A DNA stretch of 64,000 nt from SpSt-1165 sp964391725 (GCA_964391725.1 CAYMNB010000006.1:20808-84807), one strand, 5' to 3'; positions 35,906 through 44,936 are shown, counted from the first letter of the stretch. Notes: a model not told the origin generated them from the sequence alone. Numbers and translations are program-made.

Positions 35906-36145
35906 ATGTCTATTGCAGCCGAACTTAGCAGCAAAATAGCTTCACAGTTACTGAAACAACCAGATCGCCAGATTGACCCCAACGAATCATTAATCAAGAG
36001 CGGGTTGATTGATTCCTTTAAATTGGTGGATCTCTCAATCCTTGTGGAAGACGAGTACGGTATATTGTTGGATGATTTTGAATTGAATGCCGACACTTTT
36101 GACACGATCACTGAATTGGCAGAAATTATTCAGTCAAGAACGTGA
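35906..36145 (+). CDS. Acyl carrier protein (DltC-like)
   Basis: A 79-residue acyl carrier protein with a strong ribosome site (AAGGAGGAATT) at the ATG. The phosphopantetheine attachment motif is GLIDSFKLVDL with Ser37, and the four-helix acidic character is clear. The DSF-type motif without the usual DSL resembles DltC-type carriers more than fatty-acid ACP. Its place in an operon with MBOAT and SGNH genes suggests that it holds the activated acyl or aminoacyl group on a thioester for the MBOAT protein. No adenylating (DltA-like) enzyme is in the window. Its stop overlaps the kinase start by 4 bases. Confidence 0.85.
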   Translation: MSIAAELSSKIASQLLKQPDRQIDPNESLIKSGLIDSFKLVDLSILVEDEYGILLDDFELNADTFDTITELAEIIQSRT

Positions 36146-37362
36146 AATCATTGTTTCGTATTACCAATAAACCTGGCAAAAATTCTGCCTTGTTGCTTGG
36201 CAACGGGGCAGATATTGCTTTTCTATTGGTCGTTTTATCTGCATTTTTCTCCATTTTCAGCACATTAGAGGAGATATCATTCTTTCGATTGATCTCAATT
36301 AATGTCCTGGGTGTGGCCTATTTATTAATCGGTATTTATGGTTTCAGTTATGTCCAGAAGAGACATCTCATTTTGACAGATGGGCTTTATTTCTTTATTC
36401 AAATTTCCATAGCGGTTCTGGTACTGGTATTGGGTAATGACAAGAACAGCAACCTGACCATAAATTCATTGTTGTTGTTGCCTTTGGTGGTTCAAAGTGT
36501 CATTATCCTAAGCCGTTCCTGGATGCTTTTTTATAACATAGTCATCATCACCGTCTATGCTGTCATCCTTTTACGTCTGGGAGAGGGTATGGTATTGCTG
36601 GCTGCGAATTTTCCGATCTTTTTCACAGGACAAATTTTCATCGTGTTTTTCACCCAAATGGCTGTGACCGAAGCAAGGTCTCGTGAAAAGATTGAGCGGT
36701 TGGTCAATGAGTTGGAAGAAGCTAACGATCATCTGCGTGATTATGCCTTCAAGGTGGAAGAACTGGCAATCACACAGGAAAGAAACCGTTTGGCGCGTGA
36801 AATTCACGATGGGCTCGGTCATTACCTGACATCCATCAATATGCAACTTCAAGCCGCCCAGGCAATTATGGATACGGACCCACAAAAAGCACAAGCAGGT
36901 TTGACGACAGCACGAGAACTCACCAAGAATGCTCTGGCAGATGTGCGGCAGAGTGTCTCCACATTACGTCTTCCCATGGCATCGAATAAGTATTTATCAG
37001 AATTGATTCAACAACACCTTGACTCTGTTGCCCATGGTGAAGTGTTGATCCATTTTATACCCGAAGGGGAAGAATTTCAGCTGGATCCAAAGATCAACTG
37101 GACACTATTGCGTGCTACCCAGGAAGGGGTTAATAATGCATTGAAGCATGCCCAATGCGAGAATATCCACATAACTCTTTCGTTTAATTTTGACAAAGTC
37201 GAATTGGTTATACAGGATGATGGCATTGGGACAACAAATTATCAGGGGGGGTACGGCCTGGTGGGATTGCAGGAAAGGGTTCATCTGTTGAATGGAAGCC
37301 TTGATATCCAGAGTGACAAACAAGAAGGTATGCGATTAAAGATAGGAGTACCGATAGAATGA
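36142..37362 (+). CDS. Membrane sensor histidine kinase (NarL/LiaS type)
   Basis: A 406-residue kinase starting with GTG that overlaps the ACP stop. Residues about 20-180 contain five or six hydrophobic helices with little extracellular sequence, followed by a coiled linker (ERLVNELEEANDHL). The HisKA_3 dimerisation helix is LAREIHDGLGHYLTSIN with His222 as the phosphorylation site. The HATPase domain has EGVNNALKHAQ (N box) and IQDDGIG and GGYGLVGLQER (G boxes). Helix-only sensors of this kind often detect membrane or envelope stress. The response regulator follows with a 4-base overlap. Being in the same operon, it may sense the state of the modified envelope and autoregulate the system. 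Confidence 0.9.
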   Translation: MKSLFRITNKPGKNSALLLGNGADIAFLLVVLSAFFSIFSTLEEISFFRLISINVLGVAYLLIGIYGFSYVQKRHLILTDGLYFFIQISIAVLVLVLGNDKNSNLTINSLLLLPLVVQSVIILSRSWMLFYNIVIITVYAVILLRLGEGMVLLAANFPIFFTGQIFIVFFTQMAVTEARSREKIERLVNELEEANDHLRDYAFKVEELAITQERNRLAREIHDGLGHYLTSINMQLQAAQAIMDTDPQKAQAGLTTARELTKNALADVRQSVSTLRLPMASNKYLSELIQQHLDSVAHGEVLIHFIPEGEEFQLDPKINWTLLRATQEGVNNALKHAQCENIHITLSFNFDKVELVIQDDGIGTTNYQGGYGLVGLQERVHLLNGSLDIQSDKQEGMRLKIGVPIE

Positions 37363-38024
37363 AAAAGACCATAAAAGTGCTGATCGCGGATGACCAAAGC
37401 CTGTTTCGTGAAGGATTGAAAACACTGCTACAAACCAATCCTGATTTTGAAGTGTGTGAAGAGGCTGAAAACGGTGAAGAGGCGGTAAAAAAAGCTATCC
37501 TTGTCCAACCTGATGTGATTCTGATGGACATCCGTATGCCGCTGTTGAACGGGATAGATGCCACTCGCCGCTTGCGTGCGTCACTGCGTGACGAAACAGT
37601 AGGAAGGATAATTATTCTGACCACTTTCGACAATGATGATGATGTGTTTGAAGCATTAAGAGCGGGCGCTATAGGATATCTTCTTAAGGATGTAGCTTCT
37701 GAAGTCTTGTTTGGTGCCATCCATACAGCAGCCCGCGGGGAGAGCTTTCTACAGCCAGCTATCGCGTCTAAAGTACTGGCTGAATTTTCCCGCTTGCCTC
37801 GGCCTGCTTCAGGGTTATCCGAAGAACTGATTGTCCCATTATCGAGACGAGAAAAAGAAATACTGCAGCTAATGGCGACAGGTGCATCCAACAAAGAGAT
37901 TGCCAGCACTTTGATGATCGCAGAAGGAACGGTTAAAAATCACGTCAGCTCTGTACTGACCAAGCTGGACGCAAGAGATCGCATGCAAGCGGTAATCATC
38001 GCTCAACGGATGAGGATTATTTGA
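37359..38024 (+). CDS. NarL/LuxR family response regulator, partner of the upstream kinase
   Basis: A 221-residue regulator. The receiver has DDQSLFREGL, the phosphoacceptor Asp57 in LMDIRMPLLNG, the switch in ILTTFD and Lys in GYLLKDV; the LuxR-type helix-turn-helix is at LSRREKEILQLMATGASNKE (C-terminal 65 residues). It overlaps the kinase by 4 bases and so forms a two-component pair. The target is probably the operon's own promoter or other envelope genes; no palindromic operator was recognised near 29600. Confidence 0.92.
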   Translation: MKKTIKVLIADDQSLFREGLKTLLQTNPDFEVCEEAENGEEAVKKAILVQPDVILMDIRMPLLNGIDATRRLRASLRDETVGRIIILTTFDNDDDVFEALRAGAIGYLLKDVASEVLFGAIHTAARGESFLQPAIASKVLAEFSRLPRPASGLSEELIVPLSRREKEILQLMATGASNKEIASTLMIAEGTVKNHVSSVLTKLDARDRMQAVIIAQRMRII

Positions 38025-38135
38025 GCAAATTAGTCCCCAAAATCAGGAAATCTATTACTTGAGACACTATATTCCACGGAATTCCTGTTGTACCATGATT
38101 GCGATTTGTTTACAAAAACCCAATGCTGAAATGAG

Positions 38136-38957
38136 ATGAAAACGTTTACTAACCGGCAATTGATCGGGGGCAGCCTTGTTATCCTGGGGGCTTCTATCCT
38201 TTTTGCGAATTTATTTGATGCAGCCTGGCTTATAGCTGCCAGTGTTTCTGTCATTGCGGCCATCACTATCTGGTATGGGGTAAGAGATGGCAGGCTTGCT
38301 GAATACTTGCTTGCATTGGCACTGTTAATCATCGCTTATTTGATTGGTATTTTCGGGAAATTTAACACCTTATCTTTGGAATTATTAGGAATGGCATTCT
38401 TTGGGTCAGGCTTGATTCTGTTGGTGGGTTTGGCTGGCTCAAAGTTTTCTACATCATTTCACATACCCTGGTTATCAATCCCAGCGGGATTATTTATTGG
38501 ATTGGGAGCCAGTTTCCTGTTTACATCATTAAAATTTTTAGATTTTGTTTTCTCAATTGGACTGAGCCTTGGGATTGCATTATTACTATGGTCGCTACTT
38601 AGCAAAAGTTATGGTCTGATGATTGCAGGTGCGATAGTATCTTCGCACTCTGTTAGCGTGGCTGCCAGCTGGCAATACATAGACCAAAGCAGTGACGCAT
38701 TGGTGCGTGTAGGTATCATGTTGTTGTTGTTTGCGCTGGGTTGGGCATTGATCAGCTTGTTGTCGGGGTATTTTTATGACCGTACCGCCTGGTGGCCATT
38801 AATTCCTGCTGGCGTACTTAGCGTGACAGGTTGGGGGTTGTTCATTGGCGGAAGCCCATCATCCTCAAAAATACTGCTTGGTAACACCGGCTCTTTTGCG
38901 TTGATAATTCTTGGGTTATATGTGCTCTTGTTGAAAAGCGGATTGAACAAGAATTAA
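38136..38957 (+). CDS. Polytopic membrane protein of unknown function
   Basis: A 273-residue, almost wholly hydrophobic protein with about nine membrane helices and very short loops. I do not recognise the family; it looks like a small DUF membrane protein with repeating Gly- and Leu-rich helices. No ribosome site is strong (AATGAG before ATG). It follows the response regulator by 111 bases in the same direction and converges with the cupin gene (4-base overlap of stops). It might be a target of the two-component system, but this is only positional. Confidence 0.65.
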   Translation: MKTFTNRQLIGGSLVILGASILFANLFDAAWLIAASVSVIAAITIWYGVRDGRLAEYLLALALLIIAYLIGIFGKFNTLSLELLGMAFFGSGLILLVGLAGSKFSTSFHIPWLSIPAGLFIGLGASFLFTSLKFLDFVFSIGLSLGIALLLWSLLSKSYGLMIAGAIVSSHSVSVAASWQYIDQSSDALVRVGIMLLLFALGWALISLLSGYFYDRTAWWPLIPAGVLSVTGWGLFIGGSPSSSKILLGNTGSFALIILGLYVLLLKSGLNKN

Positions 38958-39490
38958 CTTTTCTGCCGGGTCAACTTTGTAATAACCTCTGCATGGTGGG
39001 GGAACAACTGTAGCAATTGATCTCTCTGCCCCAGTTCAAAATCTTTATCAATATAACCGGGGGCCATCGTAGTTCCCAGAAGGGCATAATCAAAAGTCGG
39101 GTCAGGTTTTTGCTTCACCTGGCTGGCCTGCCAGCAAAATGCTGGAACACAAATCTGCGGGCGTTGGCCAGCAACAATGTCATCACCAAGCGTGACAACC
39201 TCCAAATCCCCTTCGGGGTCAATTAGGTAGATATCCACAGGGAGGCCAATATAATGATGATAGATTTCATCCGAGGGCAAACGATGGAATGCAGAGAATG
39301 AATCTGCTTCCGTTGTCAGCAGGTAGTAGATGGCAGAGTACAGTGGATGATCTTGCTCTTTGCTCCCTATACTTTTGACTTTTATCACCTGCGAGGAGAG
39401 GTGGTTAAGGGCAAAAAAACCTCCTTCGGGTTGTAGTGGGATTAAGCCCAAATGCTCCATCACAGAAGACGGCGATAGGGTTTCGGTCAC
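38954..39490 (-). CDS. Cupin superfamily protein (DUF985)
   Basis: A 178-residue protein of the DUF985 cupin family. The N-terminal LGLIPLQPEGGFFALN corresponds to the family LxPHPEGGxY pattern. The pocket segments SAIYYLLTTEADSFSAFHRLPSDEIYHHYIG and VPAFCWQASQ follow, the first with conserved His and Glu and given here only in outline by residues about 50-80. The biochemical role is not known; some cupins of this group bind sugars or metals. Its ATG overlaps the gyrA stop by 4 bases, so it is transcribed with gyrB-gyrA. Confidence 0.82.
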   Translation of the reverse strand: MTETLSPSSVMEHLGLIPLQPEGGFFALNHLSSQVIKVKSIGSKEQDHPLYSAIYYLLTTEADSFSAFHRLPSDEIYHHYIGLPVDIYLIDPEGDLEVVTLGDDIVAGQRPQICVPAFCWQASQVKQKPDPTFDYALLGTTMAPGYIDKDFELGQRDQLLQLFPHHAEVITKLTRQKS

Positions 39491-42009
39491 AGTGCAACCA
39501 TTCCAATTACGCGATCATCTGAGAAGAGTGCCCCGCCTTCTCCATATTCGGCATTCAGGTCAATTCCCTTTACAACACGTGAGGTGGCTGTAGGGATATC
39601 CTCTACTGACAGCCTGAGCCTTTTATAGCCAGCAGAATAGATGTCGATGGCAGATTGTGGATCTGCCAAAACAAAATCGATCACATAGCCGCTTTCAAGG
39701 TTCACTTTCCAGGTCTTAACACCTTGTGAACCACGCCCCTGTACAGGGAACTGGTTCAAAGACACCTTTTTCAGCCAGCCGTTTTCTGTCAAAAAGGCAG
39801 CGATGGATGCAGTTTTTTGAGATTTCCGAATGAGCTGTGCGTTTATCAACACATCATCCAACTGTTTTATCGCAACAACACCTTTGGCAGAGGGAGTTGC
39901 CTGAGGATTTACAGAACTGAGCTCAATCCTGATACACCGGGGAGATGTCTCCTCACTCCCGCCTGTGGCGATCATCACTTCATCTTCCTCATCTGCGACA
40001 CAGGCAAACAACACCTCATCATCATCGTCTTGCAGGCCAATGATCGACACCCAGACCGCTTCGCTGCGCATGCTCTCAATGTCACTGACCAAGGTTCGTT
40101 TTATATTGCCGGCCGTTGTCACCAGGCATAGCGCACTGTTAGCTGTAACCTCCTCAACTGCCACGATTTTCTCATTTTTGCGCAGCTTGAAATCCGAAAA
40201 TTCAGCGGATTCAGGTATGCGGCCTACCGGGCCATACCATAACCTGCCTTGGTTGGTGACGAGGATCACATCATTTTCGGCCTGAAACTTTTTGCGAAAG
40301 AAATCGATTTCAACAGCACGGCTGGTAGGTTTGCCAGAAGAGGCAGAGTCTCTGAATCCGCGCGCCTGTGTCCTGAAAATTCCTTTTTGAGAAATTCGAA
40401 CAATCTGGGGCCCTTCTGGCCTGACAAGATCGGCAACTGTCATTTGGGCTTCATGACCTTCTTCAACATCGATGATGATAGTGCGGCGCGGTGTAGCGAA
40501 ATCATTACGAATGGCATTGGTCTCGTCAATAACTGTTGCTAACCGCTTTTGTTCAGATGTCAACAGGTTCTTCAACTCTTTAATAGCAGCTTTCAGTTCC
40601 TTCTCTTCATCCACCAACTTTTTCCGCTCTAAAGAGACCAACCGGCGCAATGGCATATCGAGGATTGCCTGGGCTTGAATGACACTCAAGTCAAGAGCTT
40701 TGATTAAATTTGTGCGTGCAGTTTCGGTGGTTTGCGACCGGCGGATGATCGCCACCACTTCATCGATCATTGACAGGGCCTTTAGCAAACCTTCGACCAG
40801 ATGCAATCGATCTTCCGCGCGCTTAAGCTCATATTTGGCCCGTCTGGTAATTACGTCCAAACGATGGCTGATGAATTGCACCAGAAAATCTTTCAAACTT
40901 AAGTAACGCGGTTCCTGATAGGTTTCATCGCCGCCATTGTGTTCTTCGATAAGCGCCAAAGCATTGTGTGACAGGCTGTTGCGCATCTGGGTGTGGGTCA
41001 ACAATTGATCGAGGACTTCTTCGGGATTGGCATTTCTTCCCATCTCGAACACAATCCGCATGCCGTTATAGTCTGATTCATCACGTACATCTGTCAGGCC
41101 AGGGAATTGGTCTTTGTGTGACGCAATGCGCTCCAAAATTGTGTTCTTTTGCACCTGGTAAGGCAATTCGGTCACGATGATTTCAGATTTGCCGCCGGCG
41201 ATTTCCTTGATATCGGCACGAGATTGGCAAATGATGGTCCCGTGGCCGGTTTCATACGCCTGCTCGATGATGTCAATGTTGCTGTCGCCACGATCCGCCC
41301 TGTATCGGTAGATCAAGCCACCTGTCGGAAGATCAGGGCCAGGAATGAACTCCATCAATTGTGGGGTAGTGATTTTGTTTCTGTTTTTCCACTGTTTGCA
41401 CACAAAAACAACCGCCTCACAAACCTCGCCAAGGTTATGCGGCAGAATCGAGGTTGCCATGCCTACAGCGATACCTGAACTGCCATTAACCAGCAAGTTT
41501 GGGAAACGGGTTGGCAGAACCCCTGGCTCTTCCAGTGTGTCATCAAAATTGGTTTGCCAGTCAACGGTTTGCTTTTCAATATCCACCAGCATGGCTTCGC
41601 CCAAAGGGGTCAGCCTGGCTTCGGTATAGCGCATAGCGGCAGCTGGATCACCATCAATAGAACCATAATTACCCTGGCCGTCAACCAGCGGGTCGCGCAT
41701 GGCAAATGGCTGCGCCATACGCACCATGGCATCATAGATAGATTGATCGCCATGGGGGTGGAATTTACCCATCACTTCGCCTACCACACGGGCAGATTTT
41801 TTGTGCGGATTCTGTGAATTTATGTTCATGTAGTGCATGGCATACAGAATTCTGCGCTGCACTGGTTTCAGGCCATCGCGCGCGTCAGGGAGTGCCCGGT
41901 CCAGAATGGTCAGCACGGCGTAACGTCGATAGGCATTTTCGATAAATTCATCCAGCGATTGGGCTGACTCTTTATCGCTGAGCTGGTTTTCGGTGGTTAA
42001 TTCTGCCAT
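39487..42009 (-). CDS. gyrA: DNA gyrase subunit A
   Basis: An 840-residue type IIA topoisomerase A subunit. The catalytic Tyr128 is in AMRYTEARLT, the breakage-reunion domain has PDARDGLKPVQRRILYAM, and the C-terminal part has six beta-pinwheel blades. A degenerate GyrA-box (VQGRGSQG) lies near residue 755, which favours gyrase over topoisomerase IV. In the quinolone region the sequence is HPHGDQSIYDAM: Gln89 replaces the Ser equivalent to E. coli Ser83, while Asp93 (Asp87 equivalent) is kept. It follows gyrB by 5 bases. Gyrase introduces negative supercoils using ATP. Confidence 0.92.
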   Translation of the reverse strand: MAELTTENQLSDKESAQSLDEFIENAYRRYAVLTILDRALPDARDGLKPVQRRILYAMHYMNINSQNPHKKSARVVGEVMGKFHPHGDQSIYDAMVRMAQPFAMRDPLVDGQGNYGSIDGDPAAAMRYTEARLTPLGEAMLVDIEKQTVDWQTNFDDTLEEPGVLPTRFPNLLVNGSSGIAVGMATSILPHNLGEVCEAVVFVCKQWKNRNKITTPQLMEFIPGPDLPTGGLIYRYRADRGDSNIDIIEQAYETGHGTIICQSRADIKEIAGGKSEIIVTELPYQVQKNTILERIASHKDQFPGLTDVRDESDYNGMRIVFEMGRNANPEEVLDQLLTHTQMRNSLSHNALALIEEHNGGDETYQEPRYLSLKDFLVQFISHRLDVITRRAKYELKRAEDRLHLVEGLLKALSMIDEVVAIIRRSQTTETARTNLIKALDLSVIQAQAILDMPLRRLVSLERKKLVDEEKELKAAIKELKNLLTSEQKRLATVIDETNAIRNDFATPRRTIIIDVEEGHEAQMTVADLVRPEGPQIVRISQKGIFRTQARGFRDSASSGKPTSRAVEIDFFRKKFQAENDVILVTNQGRLWYGPVGRIPESAEFSDFKLRKNEKIVAVEEVTANSALCLVTTAGNIKRTLVSDIESMRSEAVWVSIIGLQDDDDEVLFACVADEEDEVMIATGGSEETSPRCIRIELSSVNPQATPSAKGVVAIKQLDDVLINAQLIRKSQKTASIAAFLTENGWLKKVSLNQFPVQGRGSQGVKTWKVNLESGYVIDFVLADPQSAIDIYSAGYKRLRLSVEDIPTATSRVVKGIDLNAEYGEGGALFSDDRVIGMVAL

Positions 42010-42014
42010 AATAT

Positions 42015-44171
42015 TTATTCCTCTTCATTCCAATTGGTTGTCATCAACCATTCCTTGCGCGGAGCAACATTGCTGCCCATCAATTTTTCAATCACCTGGC
42101 GTGTACGGTGCACATCATCGATATACATACGAATATCTTGTTGACTCGAGTCTTGAATTGAAACCAATTGCAGGCTCTCGGACTTAGTCTTGCCGCCAGG
42201 CTTTGCCAGCTGATCGGGTAATTTAAACACGGTTTCACGCAACTGTTCTGGATTCATCTCACCCAGTCCTTTATAACGCTGCAAACTTATGTTGTTAGCT
42301 CCCCACTCTTTCACAAGAGCTTTTCGATCTTCTTCGGTGTAAGCATATTCTGTCTTTTTATTGCGCTTGTTTGCCACCAGGTATAAGGGTGGCCGCGCAA
42401 TGAAGAAGCGACCTTCTTCAATAATCGGGCGCATGATACGCCAGAAGAGGGTAGCCAGGAGTGTGGCAATGTGTGAACCGTCTACATCGGCATCCACCAG
42501 CACCACAGCACGTCCGTAGCGCATGTTGTCAGCAACACAGTCACGTTCTACACCGGCACCGATCGCAGCCACAATCGCGGCAATTTCACGGTTTTTCAAG
42601 ATGTCATTTAACTTCATCTTTTCGACATTCGGAATCTTCCCCCGCAGGGGCAGGATGGCATGGTAGCGTGAGTCACGGCCCTGTTTGCAGGAGCCGCCTG
42701 CCGAATCGCCTTCCACCAGGTACAGGGCAGTATGTTCATGCGCAACCACCGGTTTTCCACCCCGTCGCTGGATATCTGCCAATTTGCCCAGTACATATTC
42801 GCCGGCATCCATGGCAGAACGGTTGATCATAAGTTTTCGCGCTTGCGAAGCGGCTTCTCTTCCCCTGGCTGCTGCCAGGGCTTGGTTAACGATTACCTTG
42901 CCAGTGCTGAAATTCTTTTCCAGATAATCCAACAGGTTGTTGTATGTAACTGTAAACACCGGGCCATGCACTTCAGGACTGGTCAAACTTTCCTTCGTTT
43001 GCGACAAGAACTGTGGTGTGTTGGTCATGGTCACCTTTACAATACCAGTCAAACCCAGCAAAGCGTCATCGCCCTTAAAATCCTGGTTGCCCTTCAGCAA
43101 TTTTTTGTTTGCGGCAAATTGCTTCACAGCTTTGGTCAACGCCGCCTTGAAGGCAGAAACATGGGTACCGCCTAACGGGGTGGGGATGGCGTTGACAAAA
43201 CTATAGACCTGCGTCTCTTCGCCGGCATATTGAAAAGCAATTTCAGTCTCAATCGTCGCCTGAACGCCTTCCACATCCACTTTCAGGGCTTCTTTGAAAA
43301 AAACTGGTTTGTGCAGTGGTTTCTGATCTTCGTTCAGATAGATGATGTAATCAATCAGACCATTTTTTGAAATGTATTCTTCATGGCGTTCAGGTTTGCT
43401 TTGCAGATCGTGAAATTCAATTTTTACGCCCGGATACAGATGAGCGATCTGCCGAAAACGTGTGTCCAGACGATCAAACGACCAGGGCACAAATTTCACG
43501 GGCGTAGGCCAGTTCATATCCTGGGTAAACCATTCACGGTTCGGACGAAATCGGGTAACAGTCCCGGTGCCAAGTTTGGCGTCTGCCTCAACAGGTTTTC
43601 GTTTGCCATTTAAGGTCACTGCGGTAGCAATGCCCTTTTTAACGATGTTCATCTCGGTGCCTGCCAGCACCTCGCCGACTTTCTGGCCAGTGACATCAAA
43701 GATTTCTACTTCTGTTTTTGGAATGCCGCCATTCTCAAAGCGCTGCCGGAATTTTAAACCGTAACGATGCACTTCAACTTCGAGAAATTCCGAAAACGCA
43801 TTGGTGCACTTCAAGCCGATACCATGCAAACCACCAGAAGAAGAGTAGGCGGAGTTTTCACCGCCGAATTTACCGCCAGCATGCGGTTTCACATGCACCT
43901 GTGTGAGGGCGCTCATCTGGTTTTCGTCTTTCCATTCCACCGGCATGCCTCGGCCATCATCTTCAATGCAGACAGTACCATCCTTTTCGATGGTGATGAT
44001 GATCTTGGTGGCATCGCCTGAGGTGCATTCGTCAACAGAGTTGTCGAGAACTTCCAGAAGCAGGTGATGCAGCCCATGAACATTGTTATTGCCAATGTAC
44101 ATGCCTGGGCGCATACGCACCGCTTCCAGAAATTCAAGTTCAATTATTTGATCAGCGCTATAACGTGTCAT
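42015..44171 (-). CDS. gyrB: DNA gyrase subunit B
   Basis: A 718-residue ATPase subunit. The GHKL ATP site is seen in EVLDNSVDECTSG, DDGRGMPVEW and GGLHGIGLKCTNAF; the TOPRIM metal site is LYLVEGDSAGGS and DADVDGSHIATLL. It pairs with gyrA downstream to form the A2B2 gyrase. I chose the ATG at 44171 after GAGGGTTTC; the in-frame start at 44207 adds 12 unlikely residues. The intergenic stretch upstream (44172-44286) has no clear promoter. Since only one A/B pair is in view, a topoisomerase IV role cannot be wholly excluded. Confidence 0.92.
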   Translation of the reverse strand: MTRYSADQIIELEFLEAVRMRPGMYIGNNNVHGLHHLLLEVLDNSVDECTSGDATKIIITIEKDGTVCIEDDGRGMPVEWKDENQMSALTQVHVKPHAGGKFGGENSAYSSSGGLHGIGLKCTNAFSEFLEVEVHRYGLKFRQRFENGGIPKTEVEIFDVTGQKVGEVLAGTEMNIVKKGIATAVTLNGKRKPVEADAKLGTGTVTRFRPNREWFTQDMNWPTPVKFVPWSFDRLDTRFRQIAHLYPGVKIEFHDLQSKPERHEEYISKNGLIDYIIYLNEDQKPLHKPVFFKEALKVDVEGVQATIETEIAFQYAGEETQVYSFVNAIPTPLGGTHVSAFKAALTKAVKQFAANKKLLKGNQDFKGDDALLGLTGIVKVTMTNTPQFLSQTKESLTSPEVHGPVFTVTYNNLLDYLEKNFSTGKVIVNQALAAARGREAASQARKLMINRSAMDAGEYVLGKLADIQRRGGKPVVAHEHTALYLVEGDSAGGSCKQGRDSRYHAILPLRGKIPNVEKMKLNDILKNREIAAIVAAIGAGVERDCVADNMRYGRAVVLVDADVDGSHIATLLATLFWRIMRPIIEEGRFFIARPPLYLVANKRNKKTEYAYTEEDRKALVKEWGANNISLQRYKGLGEMNPEQLRETVFKLPDQLAKPGGKTKSESLQLVSIQDSSQQDIRMYIDDVHRTRQVIEKLMGSNVAPRKEWLMTTNWNEEE

Positions 44172-44286
44172 GAAACCCTCAATAATTAAAGTGGCAGGTC
44201 GCCACAAATAGAAAATAAGTTCTAATTAATTATAGCAGACCTTTTTAACTCTGGCAAACGAAAAAAGGCCGGGAATTTACACAAAT

Positions 44287-44706
44287 TCATTCGCCAATAA
44301 TTTTGACCAAAACTCGTTTTCGTCGTCTTCCGTCAAATTCACCATAGAAAATCTGTTCCCAGGTGCCAAAATCTAACCGGCCTTCGGTAATGGCAACGGT
44401 GACAGATCTGCCCATTACCTGTCGCTTCATGTGCGCATCGGCGTTATCTTCTCCTGTGCGGTTGTGCTGGTATTGGTCAATAGGGGAGTGAGGGGCGATT
44501 TTTTCCAGCCACACCTGATAATCATGAAGCAGGCCGGATTCATTGTCATTGATGAACACAGAGGACGTAATATGCATGGAATTCACCAGCACAAAACCTT
44601 CCTGGATGCCTGATTCGTGTATACATTTTTCGACATCACGAGTGATGTTCACAAACCCCATACGGGCAGACACATTCATCCATAGTTCTTTGCGGTAACT
44701 TTTCAT
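44287..44706 (-). CDS. yjbQ: YjbQ family protein (secondary thiamine-phosphate synthase-like)
   Basis: A 139-residue protein of the UPF0047/YjbQ family. Conserved segments are SMHITSSVFINDNE near residue 45, the His-rich AHMKRQVMGRSVTVAI in the middle and GTWEQIFYGEFDGRRRKRVLVKI at the end. E. coli YjbQ has weak thiamine-phosphate synthase activity; the main role is unknown. The start at 44706 (or 44709) follows AAAGGAATT; the reading frame continues upstream through a terminator and into the tRNA-Asp gene, which is not coding. Confidence 0.87.
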   Translation of the reverse strand: MKSYRKELWMNVSARMGFVNITRDVEKCIHESGIQEGFVLVNSMHITSSVFINDNESGLLHDYQVWLEKIAPHSPIDQYQHNRTGEDNADAHMKRQVMGRSVTVAITEGRLDFGTWEQIFYGEFDGRRRKRVLVKIIGE

Positions 44707-44724
44707 CATAATTCCTTTCGCAAT

Positions 44725-44756
44725 AAAAAGGGGCTGCCCTTTTGGGACAGCCCCTT
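44725..44756 (-). terminator. Terminator of tRNA-Asp
   Basis: On the minus strand a 12-base-pair stem (AAGGGGCTGTCCC against GGGCAGCCCCTT, one bulged base) with an AAAA loop is followed by TTTATT, just after the tRNA and before yjbQ. Confidence 0.85.
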
Positions 44757-44761
44757 GATAG

Positions 44762-44838
44762 TGGCGGGAGCGACGGGATTCGAACCCGCGGTCTCGGCCT
44801 TGACAGGGCCGCATGTTCAACCACTACACCACGCCCCC
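44762..44838 (-). tRNA. tRNA-Asp(GTC)
   Basis: 77 bases including an encoded CCA. Acceptor GGGGGCG pairs with CGCTCCC (one G-T pair), the anticodon loop CTGTCAA gives GTC, the T arm is GCGGGTTCGAATCCCGT, and the discriminator is G as expected for Asp. Confidence 0.96.
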
Positions 44839-44848
44839 AACAGGCAAA

Positions 44849-44877
44849 ATAATACCACGAGCCACTTTCGCTGTCAA
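44849..44877 (-). promoter_or_regulatory. Promoter of tRNA-Asp
   Basis: Consensus -35 TTGACA (44877-44872), exact 17-base spacer and -10 TATTAT (44854-44849), ending 10 bases before the tRNA. This is the best sigma-70-type promoter in the window. Confidence 0.85.
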
Positions 44878-44888
44878 TATAAGATTGA

Positions 44889-44921
44889 GAAAAAGGCGCC
44901 CAACCAAAATTGAACGCCTTT
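44889..44921 (-). terminator. Terminator of the Gfo/ThuA catabolic operon
   Basis: Stem AAAGGCG / CGCCTTT with a 16-base loop and a T tract on the minus strand, 15 bases after the stop at 44937. Confidence 0.65.
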
Positions 44922-44936
44922 CTTTATAAAAAGTGC

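Noticed and set aside
37208..37909. A 233-codon minus-strand frame across the kinase and regulator genes
   Set aside because: Shadow of the two-component genes; Ser- and Arg-rich without domain features.
44707..44820. Longer start for yjbQ
   Set aside because: The extension runs through a terminator and into tRNA-Asp.
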